A stretch of DNA of 64,000 nt from Myxococcaceae bacterium (GTDB lineage: Bacteria; Myxococcota; Myxococcia; Myxococcales; Myxococcaceae): positions 62,001-126,000 of the forward strand of contig JAIBBQ010000001.1 in the NCBI GenBank assembly GCA_019694595.1, given 5' to 3'. This document shows, in pieces, positions 1 to 8,664 of this stretch (the first letter of the stretch is position 1; each line of letters begins with the position of its first letter). Position numbers and translations under genes: made by a program. The notes under the pieces were generated by a model. That model saw nothing but the letters and a program-made list of their open reading frames with translations. It did not search any database and was not told where the DNA came from.

Positions 1-828
1 ATCGCCGGTGACGCCGCGGGCGTGCTGAACCTCCCCGCGGGCAACCAGGTCACCGTGCCCCCGGGCCAGACGTCGAACCTGGCCATCGACGGCAACGCGG
101 ACGCGCTGCAAGCCGCCACGCTGCCCGCCACCGCCACCGCGCAGCTCACGCTCACCTCCAACGGCGGCACCGCCTCGGTGGACATCAAGGTGCGCAAGGA
201 CGCGGCGCTCACCCAGAACGCCGAGGTCGGCCTGCTCGCGCAGAACGAGATGGGCGAGTACGTGGTGAAGGCCAGCGCAGTGGCCTCCGCGGCGAACAAC
301 TTCTCCTTCACCATCGAGGCGCCCCCGGGCAGCTACGTGCTCGCCGGCGCCATCGACTCCAACGGCAACGGCACGCTCGACCCCGGCGAGCCCGCGGGCG
401 TCTTCCCCACCACCGACAGCCCCGAGCTCATCACCTTGAAGGCGGGCGACAACCTGACCGGCGGCGACTTCACCCTGGTCCCCTTCAAGGCCGTCTCGCA
501 GGACCCGGGCACCGTCATCGGCACTCCGTGCAACGGCACCTGCGCGATGAACGCCCAGTGCGTGCAGGCCTGGCCGATGGGCTACTGCACCCAGAGCTGC
601 ACCACCTCGCCCTGCCCGCTGGGCTCGCAGTGCGCCAAGTCGGGCAACGACGCCTTCTGCCTCGCCACCTGCACCGCGCCGCTCATGGGGCAGAGCAACT
701 GCCGCGCGGGCTACGTCTGCTACGACGACGGCACCGGCGTCGGCGTGTGTCTGCCGAGCTGCGGCAACGACAACGACTGCGGCGGCACCGCGGGCAGCTG
801 CGACACCGCCACCGGCTACTGCAAGTAG
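1..828 (+). CDS. 3' part of a secreted Cys-rich protein (5' end outside window)
   Basis: The frame is open from base 1 to a TAG at 826-828, so the true start lies upstream; the GTG at 22 is internal. About 275 residues are visible. The first ~165 form beta-rich, Thr/Ala-rich sequence with a segment of the type AxDSNGNGTLDPGE, resembling the Ca-binding, carboxypeptidase-regulatory-like modules attached to secreted myxobacterial proteins. The last ~95 residues are Cys-rich, with regular Cys pairs (CNGTC, CTQSC, CPLGSQC, CLATC, CRAGYVC, CLPSC), as in EB- or dickkopf-like modules. It is presumably exported and disulfide-bonded. Enzyme function cannot be assigned because the N-terminal part is missing. 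Confidence 0.8.
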   Translation: MAGDAAGVLNLPAGNQVTVPPGQTSNLAIDGNADALQAATLPATATAQLTLTSNGGTASVDIKVRKDAALTQNAEVGLLAQNEMGEYVVKASAVASAANNFSFTIEAPPGSYVLAGAIDSNGNGTLDPGEPAGVFPTTDSPELITLKAGDNLTGGDFTLVPFKAVSQDPGTVIGTPCNGTCAMNAQCVQAWPMGYCTQSCTTSPCPLGSQCAKSGNDAFCLATCTAPLMGQSNCRAGYVCYDDGTGVGVCLPSCGNDNDCGGTAGSCDTATGYCK

Positions 829-838
829 CCTCGGCTAC
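825..838. terminator. short hairpin shared by two convergent stop codons
   Basis: GTAGC (825-829) pairs with GCTAC (834-838) around a CTCG loop. The TAG of the plus-strand gene and the TAG of the minus-strand gene lie in opposite arms. There is no T-run, so terminator activity is only inferred from position. Confidence 0.3.
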
Positions 839-1818
839 CCGCGCACCGTCGGGTCGATGGCCGCTTCGATGCGCTGGAGCACCTCGGCGGTGAGCTTCGG
901 CACCACCGCGAGCGCCTTCACGTTCTCCTGCACCTGCTCGGGGCGGGTGGCGCCGGTGATGACCGAGGAGACGTGGGGGTTCTTGAGGCACCAGGCGAGC
1001 GCGAGCTGCGCGAGGGAGCAGTCGAGCTCCTTGGCGATGGGCGTGAGCCGTTCCACCGAGGCGAGGTGGGCGGGCGTGGCGACGCGCTTCTGCAGCCACT
1101 GGTAGTCGGGCATCGACAGCCGGGAGCCCTGGGGAATCGCCTTCTGGTACTTGCCCGAGAGCACGCCCGAGGCGAGCGGACTCCAGGTGGTCGTGCCGTA
1201 GCCGTGCTTGGCGTACAGCGGCGCGTACTCTTCTTCGACGCGCTTGCGCATGAAGAGGCTGTACTGCGGCTGCTCCATCGACGGCGGCGTGAGCCCCAGC
1301 GCCTTGGCGACGGCGAACGCCTCTTCCACCTGCGCGGCGCTCCACTCGCTGGTGCCCCAGTAGAAGACCTTGCCCTGCTTGACGAGGATGTCGAAGGCCC
1401 GGACCGTCTCCTCGATGGGCGTGTTGGGGTCGGGGCGGTGGCAGTAGGCGAGGTCGACGTAGTCCACCCGCAGGCGCTTGAGGGCGGCGTGCACCGCTTC
1501 CATCACGTGCTTGTGCGAGAGGCCCGTGTCGTTGGGGCCGTCACCGCCGTAAAAGACCTTGGTGGACAGCACCAGCGACTCGCGGCGCCACTTCGCGTCG
1601 CGGATCACCTGACCCATCACGTCTTCGGCCTGACCACGCGCGTAGCCTTCGGCGCCGTCGAAGAAGTTGATGCCCAGGTCGTACGCGGCGCGCAGGCACT
1701 TCGCGGCCGGCTCCACGCCCACCTGACCGCCGAACGTCACCCACGAACCGAGCGACAGCTCGCTCACCTTGAGCCCGGCCTTCCCCAGCCTGCGGTACCC
1801 CATCGCGATGTCGGCCAT
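835..1818 (-). CDS. aldo/keto reductase, potassium-channel beta-subunit type
   Basis: A 327-residue NAD(P)H-dependent aldo/keto reductase. The catalytic tetrad of the superfamily is visible: Asp54 and Tyr59 (NFFDGAEGY), Lys87 (STKVFYGG) and His127 (DLAYCHRPD). The C-terminal SSVITGATRPEQVQEN is the cofactor-binding end of the barrel. It most resembles the Kv-beta/YghZ group. The start MADIAMGYRRLGK was chosen because AGAGGGA lies just upstream and the family begins at GYRRLGKAGLKVS. It follows the aldehyde dehydrogenase stop by 11 bp, so the two are probably one operon that handles carbonyl compounds. The substrate is not evident. Confidence 0.9.
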   Translation of the reverse strand: MADIAMGYRRLGKAGLKVSELSLGSWVTFGGQVGVEPAAKCLRAAYDLGINFFDGAEGYARGQAEDVMGQVIRDAKWRRESLVLSTKVFYGGDGPNDTGLSHKHVMEAVHAALKRLRVDYVDLAYCHRPDPNTPIEETVRAFDILVKQGKVFYWGTSEWSAAQVEEAFAVAKALGLTPPSMEQPQYSLFMRKRVEEEYAPLYAKHGYGTTTWSPLASGVLSGKYQKAIPQGSRLSMPDYQWLQKRVATPAHLASVERLTPIAKELDCSLAQLALAWCLKNPHVSSVITGATRPEQVQENVKALAVVPKLTAEVLQRIEAAIDPTVRG

Positions 1819-1829
1819 GTCGATTCCCT

Positions 1830-3323
1830 CTAGCGGTTGAGCTGCGTCCACACCGTCTTCACCTGCGTGTACTGCTCGAGTGCGTGCGGCCCGAGGTCCC
1901 GGCCCCAGCCCGACGTCTTCACGCCCCCGAAGGGCGCCGCGTCGTCGAACTCGCCGAAGCAGTTGAGCCACACCACGCCCGCCTTCACCTTGCGCGCCAG
2001 CGCGTGCGCGTGCGCCACGTCCCGGGTCCACAGGCCGGCGGCGAGGCCGTAGCTGGTGTCGTTGGCGAGCGCGATGGCCTCGGCCTCGTCCTGCACCCGC
2101 ATGCAGCAGAGCACCGGGCCGAAGATCTCCTGCTGGGCGATGGTCATCGAGGACTTCACCTCGCCGAAGACGGTGGGCTGCATGAAGGCGCCCTTCGCCT
2201 TGGCGCCCGCGGTGTCGCGCGCACCGCCGGTGAGCAGCTTCGCGCCCTGCGCCTTGCCCGACTCCACCAGCGCGAGAATGGAGGTGAGCTGCTTCTCGCT
2301 CACCTGCGCGCCCATCTCGGTCGACGGGTCGAGCGGGTCACCCACCTTGAGCGCCCTGGCCTTCGCCACCAGCCGCTCCACCAGCGCGTCGTACACCTGC
2401 GCGTGGGCGATGACGCGGGAGCCGGCGTTACACACCTCGCCCTTGTTGCCGAAGATGCCCCAGAAGCAGCCTTCGACCGCGGCGTCGAGGTCGGCGTCCG
2501 GCAGCACCACCTGCGGGCTCTTGCCCCCGAGCTCCAGCGAGAGCCGCTTGAGGTTGGTGTCGGCGGAGGCGTGCAGCAGCGCGCGCGCGGTGCGGGGCGA
2601 GCCGGTGAAGCTCACCTTGTCCACGTCGCCGTGCCGCGCCAGCGCCTCACCCGCCTGGTGCCCCAGGCCCGGCACCACGTTGAGCACGCCGTCGGGCAGG
2701 CCGGCCTCGAGCGCCAGCTGCCCGAGCGCCATCGCGGTGTGCGGCGTCAGCTCGCTCGGCTTGAGCACCACCGTGCAGCCCACCGCGAGCGACGGGCCCA
2801 GCTTCCAGGTGGCGAGCGAGAGCGGGTAGTTCCAGGGGACGATGGCCCCCACCACGCCCACCGGCTCGCGCAGCGTGTAGGTGTGGAAGGGCCCGGGGAC
2901 CGGCAGCACCTCGCCTTCGAGCTTGGTGGCGACGTCGGCGTAGTAGTCGAGCGTGGCGGCCGCGGGCCCCACGTCGCCCAGCACCGCGTCCTTGTACGTC
3001 TTGCCGTTGTTGAGCGACTCGACGAGCCCCAGCGCCTCGCGCTTCTGCCAGAGCAGGTCGGCGAACCTCCGCAGCACCCGGCGCCGCGCCACCGGCGTCA
3101 TCGACGGCCAGGGGCCCGATTCGAAGGCGGCCCGCGCGGCCTTCACCGCCAGGTCGACGTCCGCGGCGGTCGCCGCAGCGGCGTCGGGGAGCCGCTCGCC
3201 GGTCGCCGGGTTCACCACCTGGAGCCGCCCGCCTTCGACCGGGTCGCGCAGGGTTCCGCCGATCAGCAGCTGCGGCGGAGGAAACGACGGCGTGAGGGAG
3301 CGAGGGTCGGAGAGCTTGGGCAT
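1830..3323 (-). CDS. NAD(P)-dependent aldehyde dehydrogenase (betaine-aldehyde-dehydrogenase-like)
   Basis: A 497-residue class 1/2-type aldehyde dehydrogenase that oxidises an aldehyde to its carboxylate with NAD(P)+. Key residues are present: Asn164 in PWNYP, Lys188 in LKPSE, the general base Glu264 in LELGGKSP and the catalytic Cys298 in NKGEVCNAGSR. Length is normal. The start is the ATG of MPKLSDPRSL; no strong Shine-Dalgarno is seen. It is the first gene of a probable two-gene operon with the downstream aldo/keto reductase. Specificity (betaine aldehyde, phenylacetaldehyde, other) cannot be told from sequence. Confidence 0.93.
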   Translation of the reverse strand: MPKLSDPRSLTPSFPPPQLLIGGTLRDPVEGGRLQVVNPATGERLPDAAAATAADVDLAVKAARAAFESGPWPSMTPVARRRVLRRFADLLWQKREALGLVESLNNGKTYKDAVLGDVGPAAATLDYYADVATKLEGEVLPVPGPFHTYTLREPVGVVGAIVPWNYPLSLATWKLGPSLAVGCTVVLKPSELTPHTAMALGQLALEAGLPDGVLNVVPGLGHQAGEALARHGDVDKVSFTGSPRTARALLHASADTNLKRLSLELGGKSPQVVLPDADLDAAVEGCFWGIFGNKGEVCNAGSRVIAHAQVYDALVERLVAKARALKVGDPLDPSTEMGAQVSEKQLTSILALVESGKAQGAKLLTGGARDTAGAKAKGAFMQPTVFGEVKSSMTIAQQEIFGPVLCCMRVQDEAEAIALANDTSYGLAAGLWTRDVAHAHALARKVKAGVVWLNCFGEFDDAAPFGGVKTSGWGRDLGPHALEQYTQVKTVWTQLNR

Positions 3324-3383
3324 GGTCGGGCCGGAGGCGGACCTTAAAGAGCCGCCCACCAGCGCGCCACGTCGCGAATGACG

Positions 3384-3401
3384 GCTGCCGCTTACGGCAG
3401 C
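3384..3401 (-). terminator. hairpin enclosing the stop of the 3392-3826 gene
   Basis: GCTGCCG (3384-3390) and CGGCAGC (3395-3401) form a perfect 7-bp stem; the CTTA loop holds the TAA stop codon of the minus-strand gene. There is no T-tract, so it may be a weak terminator or an mRNA 3'-end stabiliser. Confidence 0.35.
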
Positions 3402-3826
3402 AGCACGCCCGAGCCGAGGCGGCCGGAGCTCGCCGGCACCGCCGCGCCGCCGGTGCCCGCGCCGCCGCCGAAGTCGCGCTCGTCGGGCACGCCGTCGTCG
3501 TCGTGGTCGTCGTCGCCGCCGAGAATGGGCGAGCCGCCGCACGCCTTGTAGGAGCGCACCTCGTCGTCGTCGGAGTCGTGCTTGCCCGGACCGCTCAGCG
3601 CGTCGTGGCTCGCGCAGTGGTGGCGCGAATCGCGCTCGCCGTTGGCGCAGACGAAGGTGTCCACCCGGCCGTCGCCGTCGACGTCGCGGTTGACGCCGTC
3701 GAGCGTGTTGGTGGTGACGCAGCGGACGCCGCCGCCCGCGCTGCCCTGGTAGCAGCTGCGCACGGCCCCCTGGCCGCAGGACGCGAACGACACGGCGATG
3801 CACGACACGATGATGATTGAGCGCAT
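3392..3826 (-). CDS. small lipoprotein with Asp-rich calcium-binding-like repeats
   Basis: A 144-residue predicted lipoprotein. MRSIIIVSCIAVSFASCGQG is a signal peptide with a lipobox-like FASC, giving a lipidated Cys near residue 17. The mature part carries Asp runs resembling thrombospondin type 3/EF-like loops (DVDGDGRVDTF, GDDDHDDDGVPDERD) and several Cys. A GGAGGGG sits 6-7 nt before the ATG, fixing the start. It is probably surface-exposed and binds Ca2+. No specific function is recognised. A TGAAC-N5-GTTCA site lies 117-131 bp upstream. Confidence 0.72.
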   Translation of the reverse strand: MRSIIIVSCIAVSFASCGQGAVRSCYQGSAGGGVRCVTTNTLDGVNRDVDGDGRVDTFVCANGERDSRHHCASHDALSGPGKHDSDDDEVRSYKACGGSPILGGDDDHDDDGVPDERDFGGGAGTGGAAVPASSGRLGSGVLLP

Positions 3827-3939
3827 GAAAATACCCCTCCAGGGGGTGCAAGCAGCAAGACAGGTGCCGTCCTGAACGGCTTCGGGCCCGCCGTCAATCC
3901 GAGTGGTTGGGCCCGTCACCTGGGAAGCCGAGGCACCAC

Positions 3940-3960
3940 CGTTGAACTTCACGTTCAACG
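3940..3960. promoter_or_regulatory. inverted repeat of the TGAAC-N5-GTTCA type (site A)
   Basis: CGTTGAAC and GTTCAACG flank a 5-base centre, giving TGAAC (3943-3947), five bases, GTTCA (3953-3957). It overlaps the stop of the thioesterase gene and lies 117-131 bp upstream of the minus-strand lipoprotein start at 3826. The same 15-bp pattern recurs at 32537 and 35279. It could be an operator or a terminator hairpin; the recurrence favours a binding site. Confidence 0.4.
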
Positions 3961-4734
3961 CACTTCGACCAGCAGCGCCTGCGCGCTCGCCGCGCAGCTC
4001 CCCTTCGCGTCGTAGACGGTGCTGCGCGCCACGCCCGCGCCGGTCGCCCCTGCCTCGGAGAAGGCGTCCACGCCGACCCACTCGCCTTCGAGGTCCCGCC
4101 ACAGGTGGACCACGAGCTCGGGGTTCAGGAAGGTGAACTTCGAGATGTCCACCGGAGGGGCCACGCCGCTCGAGGCGTCGCACGCCAGCACCACGCGCTG
4201 GAGCGGCGACGGCGTCTCGCCCGGCACCACCGGCACCTTGGCGCGCATCCACGCGGCGCAGGTGCGGCCGCCCCACGCCTCCCGCGGCAGCCGCAGGTCC
4301 ATCGCCGTGTGGTACCCGACCTCGGCCTGGAAGAAGGGGAAGGTGTACGGCGGCAGCGCGTCGGGGAGCGGCGCGAGCCGCTGCGGCGAGCGGGCGCTGT
4401 CCGGCGTCGGCACCTGGGCGCGGACCTGGAAGACGCACTCCGCCTGGCAGACGTCGACGCCCGACGACGAGAGCACGCCCCGCAGCGTGCGCACCCGCCG
4501 CGTGGAGCGCACCACCGAGGTGCGCAGCTCGAGCTGGGCCACCGGCACCGGCTTGAGGAACTCCATCAGGAAGCGCACCGGCTGCCAGTCGGTGCGCGGG
4601 CCCGCCTCGAGCTCCAGCGCCCGCGCGAGGAGCGCCGCCGGCGGCCCGCCGTGCTGGTGCGCGTTGCTCCACGGGCCGCGGGTGTGGACCTGCGCCGCGA
4701 AGCCCTGGCCGTGCGGAATGAAGAACGCGTCCAT
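3955..4734 (-). CDS. TesB-like acyl-CoA thioesterase family protein
   Basis: A 259-residue protein with a double hot-dog layout. The N-terminal half has GPWSNAHQHGGPPAALLARAL followed by RFLMEFLKPVP, the pattern of 4HBT_3/TesB-like thioesterases. The second half ends in WVGVDAFSEAGATGAGVARSTVYD, as in the same family. It probably hydrolyses acyl-CoA thioesters in the cytosol; the acyl chain is unknown. The start MDAFFIPHGQGF is chosen by family fit. It is divergent from the membrane protein gene at 4765, with only 30 bp between the starts. Confidence 0.82.
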   Translation of the reverse strand: MDAFFIPHGQGFAAQVHTRGPWSNAHQHGGPPAALLARALELEAGPRTDWQPVRFLMEFLKPVPVAQLELRTSVVRSTRRVRTLRGVLSSSGVDVCQAECVFQVRAQVPTPDSARSPQRLAPLPDALPPYTFPFFQAEVGYHTAMDLRLPREAWGGRTCAAWMRAKVPVVPGETPSPLQRVVLACDASSGVAPPVDISKFTFLNPELVVHLWRDLEGEWVGVDAFSEAGATGAGVARSTVYDAKGSCAASAQALLVEVR

Positions 4735-4764
4735 GGCGAATGGTCCTACCGTTCCGCCGCGACG

Positions 4765-6075
4765 ATGGCCACGGCGCTGGCACCAGCGGCGAGGAACGAG
4801 CGGCTCGCCTGGGCGGCGGTGCTGGCGCTCGCGCTCGCCGGCTGGCACGGCGTGCCGCGCGGCACCTTCCACTTCGACGACTTTCACCACGTGGTGCGGG
4901 ACGAGGCGACGCATGCGCTGCCCGCGCTGCTGGAGCGGCTGCCCGACGGGCTGCGCCCGCTCACTCGCCTGACCTACTTCGCCGACGCCGCGCTCTTCGG
5001 GGAGCAGGCGGCCGCCTTCCTGCGCACCAACCTCGTCCTCTTCCTCGCCTGCGCCTTCCTGACGGGGCTCGCGGTACGGCGCCGCTTCGGGCCCACCGCC
5101 GGGCTGCTCACCACCGCGCTCGTCGTGGCCCAGCCGGCCTGCGCCGAGGCGGTGGCGTACGTGAGCGGCCGCTCGAGCCTCCTGATGGCCACGCTGCTCG
5201 CGGGTGCGCTGCTCGCCGTGGAGCACCGGAGGCTCGCGCTCGCCGGGGTCCTGGCCGCGCTCGCGGTGGCCGCGAAGGAAACCGCGCTCTGCTTCCCGCT
5301 GCTACTCCTGGCCTGGGAGACGGGGCGTCCGAAGGACCAGGCGCTCCCGCGCGCCACCTGGCTCCGGGTGGTTGCGCTCGCGCTGGCGCTGACCGCGGCG
5401 CTGTTCGCCTTTCACCGCTACCGTGAGCTGGCGCGGGTGAGCCCGCTGGTGCGCCCCTTCGGAGAGACGGTGCTGGGGAATCTCCAGGCGCTGCCGCAGA
5501 CCCTGTCCTTGCTGGTGCGGCCCTGGGCGCTGTCCATCGACCACGGCGTGGTGGCCACTCCATCGGGCGAGGTCCTCGGTGCGGTCGCGCTCGCGGTGGC
5601 GGTGACCGCTGCCTTCGCCCTGCGCCGGAAGGCGCCGCTCGTCAGCCTGGCCGTCGGCTGGGCCCTCGCCGCGCTGCTGCCGACGAGCTCGGTGCTCCCC
5701 AAGGCCGACCTGGTCGCGGAGAAGGTGCTCCTGCTCGCGTGGCTCGGGCCAGCGGCGGCGCTGGGGGCCTTCCTCGGGCCGCGGCTGCGGCTGGCCGGTG
5801 CCGTGGCGCTCGGGCTGGTGCTCGGCGCCTCGAGCGCCGCGGCGGCCTTCCGGGTCGAAGACTTCGCCGACGACGTGCAGCTGTGGACGCGGGCGGTGCG
5901 GGTGAACCCGGCGCACGCGAGAGCGTGGCGGAACCTCGGCACCGCGCTCATCGGCGCCCACCGCCCGTGCGACGGAATCGTTGCCCTCGATCGAGCGATC
6001 GCCTTGAGTCCGGACCGCGCGCCCGACCTGGCGCCCTACGACGTCTACCGAGAGGAGTGCACGCCCCGCCCATGA
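4765..6075 (+). CDS. TMTC-like multi-pass membrane protein with C-terminal TPR
   Basis: A 436-residue polytopic protein with roughly nine to ten hydrophobic segments. The first periplasmic loop carries FDDFHHVVRD, matching the FDD-type acidic motif in loop 1 of GT-C and TMTC (DUF1736) O-mannosyltransferase-like proteins. A YVSGRSSLL segment after the next helices also fits TMTC. The last ~60 residues contain one TPR-like unit (NPAHARAWRNLGTALIG). It may transfer sugar from a lipid carrier to exported proteins, but catalysis is inferred. Its stop overlaps the next ATG (ATGA), so it is translationally coupled to the secreted protein that follows. Confidence 0.75.
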   Translation: MATALAPAARNERLAWAAVLALALAGWHGVPRGTFHFDDFHHVVRDEATHALPALLERLPDGLRPLTRLTYFADAALFGEQAAAFLRTNLVLFLACAFLTGLAVRRRFGPTAGLLTTALVVAQPACAEAVAYVSGRSSLLMATLLAGALLAVEHRRLALAGVLAALAVAAKETALCFPLLLLAWETGRPKDQALPRATWLRVVALALALTAALFAFHRYRELARVSPLVRPFGETVLGNLQALPQTLSLLVRPWALSIDHGVVATPSGEVLGAVALAVAVTAAFALRRKAPLVSLAVGWALAALLPTSSVLPKADLVAEKVLLLAWLGPAAALGAFLGPRLRLAGAVALGLVLGASSAAAAFRVEDFADDVQLWTRAVRVNPAHARAWRNLGTALIGAHRPCDGIVALDRAIALSPDRAPDLAPYDVYREECTPRP

Positions 6076-6764
6076 AGACGCTCACCCTGTCCGCAGCGCT
6101 GCTGGCCACCGCCGCCGCCGCGAAGCCGCCGACCTGCAACGACTGCAACTCGGTCGGAGACATCGCGTACCAGATCGTCCAGAAACAGACGGCCCGGAAC
6201 TTCTTCGACATCAACAACAAGAAGGGCCGCGCGATCATCGACGTCTCCGACACCGCGAAGGACCTCGAGGAGCGCGTGCAGGCCCGGATGAACGAGTGGG
6301 CGAACTCGCCCGCCGGCCAGCCGCCGCTCGACGCCCTCATCCAGACCGGGAAGGCCGCGGCCGCCGCCGGGCGCACCGCGGTGGCCGGGATGACCACCGA
6401 CGGCGACACCTGCGAGATCAACCAGGGCACCATCCGGAACTACATCTGCAAGGAGTTCGCTGACGCGCTCTACGCCCACGAGCTCTCCCACAAGCGCACC
6501 TGTGAAGACGCCAAGGCCTTCGGCCTCAAACCGAAGGACGTCGCCAGCGTGCTCTTCACCGCCGCCGACGAGGTCCGCGCGTACGACCTGGAGATCGCCC
6601 TGCTCAAGCAGCACCTCGAGAAGGTCGCCAAGAACTGCCCGGAATGGTCGCTGCTGCGCAACGTGCCGCCGACCGACAAGCAGAAGAAGGCGCTCGACGA
6701 TGCCGCGGCGGCCCGCAAGGACAGCGTGAAGCGCGCCACCAAGGCGCTCGGAGGTTCGCGATGA
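6072..6764 (+). CDS. secreted protein with HELSH zincin-like motif
   Basis: A 230-residue protein with a signal peptide (MKTLTLSAALLATAAAAKP) and a Cys-containing mature start (TCNDCNSVGD). Around residue 142 lies YAHELSHKRTCED, an HEXXH zinc-metallopeptidase-like motif, with Glu- and Asp-containing helices downstream. I do not recognise the family. It could be a secreted zincin, but the third zinc ligand is not obvious. It is coupled by 4-bp overlaps both to the upstream membrane protein and to the downstream gene. Confidence 0.75.
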   Translation: MKTLTLSAALLATAAAAKPPTCNDCNSVGDIAYQIVQKQTARNFFDINNKKGRAIIDVSDTAKDLEERVQARMNEWANSPAGQPPLDALIQTGKAAAAAGRTAVAGMTTDGDTCEINQGTIRNYICKEFADALYAHELSHKRTCEDAKAFGLKPKDVASVLFTAADEVRAYDLEIALLKQHLEKVAKNCPEWSLLRNVPPTDKQKKALDDAAAARKDSVKRATKALGGSR

Positions 6765-7786
6765 GCTTCGCCCTCACGCTGCTGCTCGCCGCCACCCACG
6801 TCTCCAACCTCTTCCCCCCCGAGCGCGACGGCTCCGCGGGCGAGCTCGCCGAGAAGTGGCAGAAGACCTGCGCCGGCAAGCCGACCCCGGCCTGCGTCGA
6901 CGCGCGCAAGGCGGCGGTGAGCCAGCTGCTCGCCGAGGTCGCCGTGCTGCAGCGCCAGGGCGAGCTGCCCCCGGAGACCGGCGCCGCCCTGTTCGCCATC
7001 GACGACCCGTTCTGCAAGGCCAAGGGCCTCGAGCTGCTGTCCCTGGCCCCGAAGCCGAACGCCAAGCCGTTCCTCGACGCGCTGGAAAGTCCGTACGCCG
7101 TGGTCCGCCAGGCGGTGAAGCAGTACGCCGACCGCGTGGGCGACGGGCAGCTCAACCGTCTGCTCGAGCGCTGGCAGGACCAGGGCCCGGTGCTCGAAGG
7201 CTGGGTCGCCGACTCCGCGCCCACCGAGGCCGAGCTCGGTGCACCTGCGCCGGCGAAGGCGACCTACCGCTTCTTCGCGTCCGGTCCGCCGAACGTGTCG
7301 GTCTTCACCTCCAAGCAGAGCGCCGCCGAGCTCACCGCCGCGCTCGCCAAGGGTCACACCCTGGCGCAGGGGAAGCTCGACGAGGCCGCGATGCAGAAGC
7401 AGGCCGAGGCGGGCCAGGCCAAGATCCAGGAGCTGATCAAGAAGGGCGACATGGCCGGCGCGCAGAAGCTGGGCATGGAGCTGGCGAACGCGATGCAGGC
7501 GCAGGTCGGCGACGGCGCCGGCCTCGACCAGGGCGCGCTCGATCACGACGCCAAGGACACCAAGGTGATCATCCTCACCAAGACCGCCGCCGGCACCCCA
7601 GGCAAGGTGGTGCTGGTCTTCACCGACGGCATCCTGGGCACCGTCGCCCAGTTCATGAACCTCGACCTCAAGCCCCCGGCGATGGATCCGATGGCCACCA
7701 AGGATCCGGCCAAATACGGAAAGATGATGCAGATCATGGCCAAGCCCCCGCTGGATCCGCTGCAGGTCAAGCTTCCCGCCCAGTAG
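6761..7786 (+). CDS. exported protein of unknown function
   Basis: A 341-residue protein with a short signal peptide (MSFALTLLLAATHVSNLF) and GGAGG upstream of an ATG that overlaps the preceding stop. Residues ~80-150 look HEAT-like (LDALESPYAVVRQAVKQYADRVGD). The middle is a Gln/Ala/Lys-rich helix (AAMQKQAEAGQAKIQELIKKGDMAGAQKLG), and the C-terminal ~100 residues are predicted mixed alpha/beta. No known family is recognised. It is the third gene of the 4765-7786 unit and probably works with the HELSH protein in the cell envelope. Confidence 0.7.
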   Translation: MSFALTLLLAATHVSNLFPPERDGSAGELAEKWQKTCAGKPTPACVDARKAAVSQLLAEVAVLQRQGELPPETGAALFAIDDPFCKAKGLELLSLAPKPNAKPFLDALESPYAVVRQAVKQYADRVGDGQLNRLLERWQDQGPVLEGWVADSAPTEAELGAPAPAKATYRFFASGPPNVSVFTSKQSAAELTAALAKGHTLAQGKLDEAAMQKQAEAGQAKIQELIKKGDMAGAQKLGMELANAMQAQVGDGAGLDQGALDHDAKDTKVIILTKTAAGTPGKVVLVFTDGILGTVAQFMNLDLKPPAMDPMATKDPAKYGKMMQIMAKPPLDPLQVKLPAQ

Positions 7787-7802
7787 TGGCCAAACCGCCT
7801 AC

Positions 7803-7826
7803 ACCCACGCATTTCGACGCGTGGGT
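7803..7826 (+). terminator. hairpin after the 4765-7786 operon
   Basis: ACCCACGC (7803-7810) and GCGTGGGT (7819-7826) form a perfect 8-bp stem with an 8-base loop, 17 bp after the TAG of the operon. No T-run follows. It is probably a transcription end or attenuator before the lipase gene. Confidence 0.5.
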
Positions 7827-7847
7827 CACGCCCGCTATGGTCGGGGT

Positions 7848-8645
7848 GTGGAAGCACTCCTGACCCGCTGGCGCAAGCTCAAGCGCACCGCGGCGTACCT
7901 CAAGGGCTACTTCGACTTCGACCGCCGCGGCAACGACGTGGTGCGCCGGACCGACTTCAACAACTGCCCGAGGCCGGTGCTGCTGCTCTACGGGTTCATG
8001 TCGACCCGGCGCACCTTCGAGGTGCTCGAGCACCGGCTTCGCCGCGACAACTTCTGCGTCTGGAGCATCAACCTCGGTGGGCTCTTCGACGCCTTCAACA
8101 CCAAGGGCATCGACCACTGCGCCGAGAAGGTGCGCGAGAAGGTCGACCGGCTCTACGCGCGCTACCCGCAGATGGGGCCGCTTTCCATCATCGGGCACTC
8201 GATGGGCGGGCTCATCGGCCGCTACTACGTGAAGCGCCTGGGCGGCGATCGCCGGGTGCGCAACCTCATCACCCTGGGCACGCCCCACAACGGCTCGCCC
8301 ACCGCGTACTTCGGCATCCTCAGCTACGGGCTCGTCTCGCGGAGCATCTGGCAGATGACGCCGATGTCGCCGTTCATCCGCAGGCTCAAGATGGGTGCCT
8401 TCCCGCGCGACGTGCGCTTCGTGTCGGTCTACTCCAAGGCCGACCGGGTGAACCCCTTCCCCTCGTGCATCCTGGAGACGCGGGAGCACGACAACCTGCT
8501 CAACATCGAGGTGGCCGACTGCAGCCACCGCGAGTTCGTCACCCGGCGCACCGTGTACCAGGTGGTGAAGCAGCAGCTGTCGATCGGCTACGGCGACCCG
8601 GTGTCCTGGCCGGACGCCACCCGCAAGCTCGTTCCCTTGCGCTGA
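7848..8645 (+). CDS. alpha/beta-hydrolase, triacylglycerol-lipase/PGAP1-like
   Basis: A 265-residue alpha/beta-hydrolase. The oxyanion-side segment is RPVLLLYGFMSTRRTFEVLE, the nucleophile elbow is IIGHSMGG (Ser near residue 118), and NLITLGTPHNGSP follows as in lipases of the EstA/PGAP1 group. A Lys-Ala-Asp segment (YSKADRVNPF) probably supplies the acid, and CSHREFV the His. No signal peptide is seen, so it is likely cytosolic or membrane-associated. The GTG at 7848 is preferred over the GTG at 7821, which lies in a hairpin arm. Substrate is unknown. Confidence 0.82.
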   Translation: MEALLTRWRKLKRTAAYLKGYFDFDRRGNDVVRRTDFNNCPRPVLLLYGFMSTRRTFEVLEHRLRRDNFCVWSINLGGLFDAFNTKGIDHCAEKVREKVDRLYARYPQMGPLSIIGHSMGGLIGRYYVKRLGGDRRVRNLITLGTPHNGSPTAYFGILSYGLVSRSIWQMTPMSPFIRRLKMGAFPRDVRFVSVYSKADRVNPFPSCILETREHDNLLNIEVADCSHREFVTRRTVYQVVKQQLSIGYGDPVSWPDATRKLVPLR

Positions 8646-8664
8646 AGGGTAGAGTCCGCCGCCG

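Noticed and set aside
835-2031. Longer aldo/keto reductase start at 2031
   Set aside because: The added N-terminus is Arg/Gly-rich shadow sequence overlapping the aldehyde dehydrogenase; the family starts at GYRRLGKAGLK.
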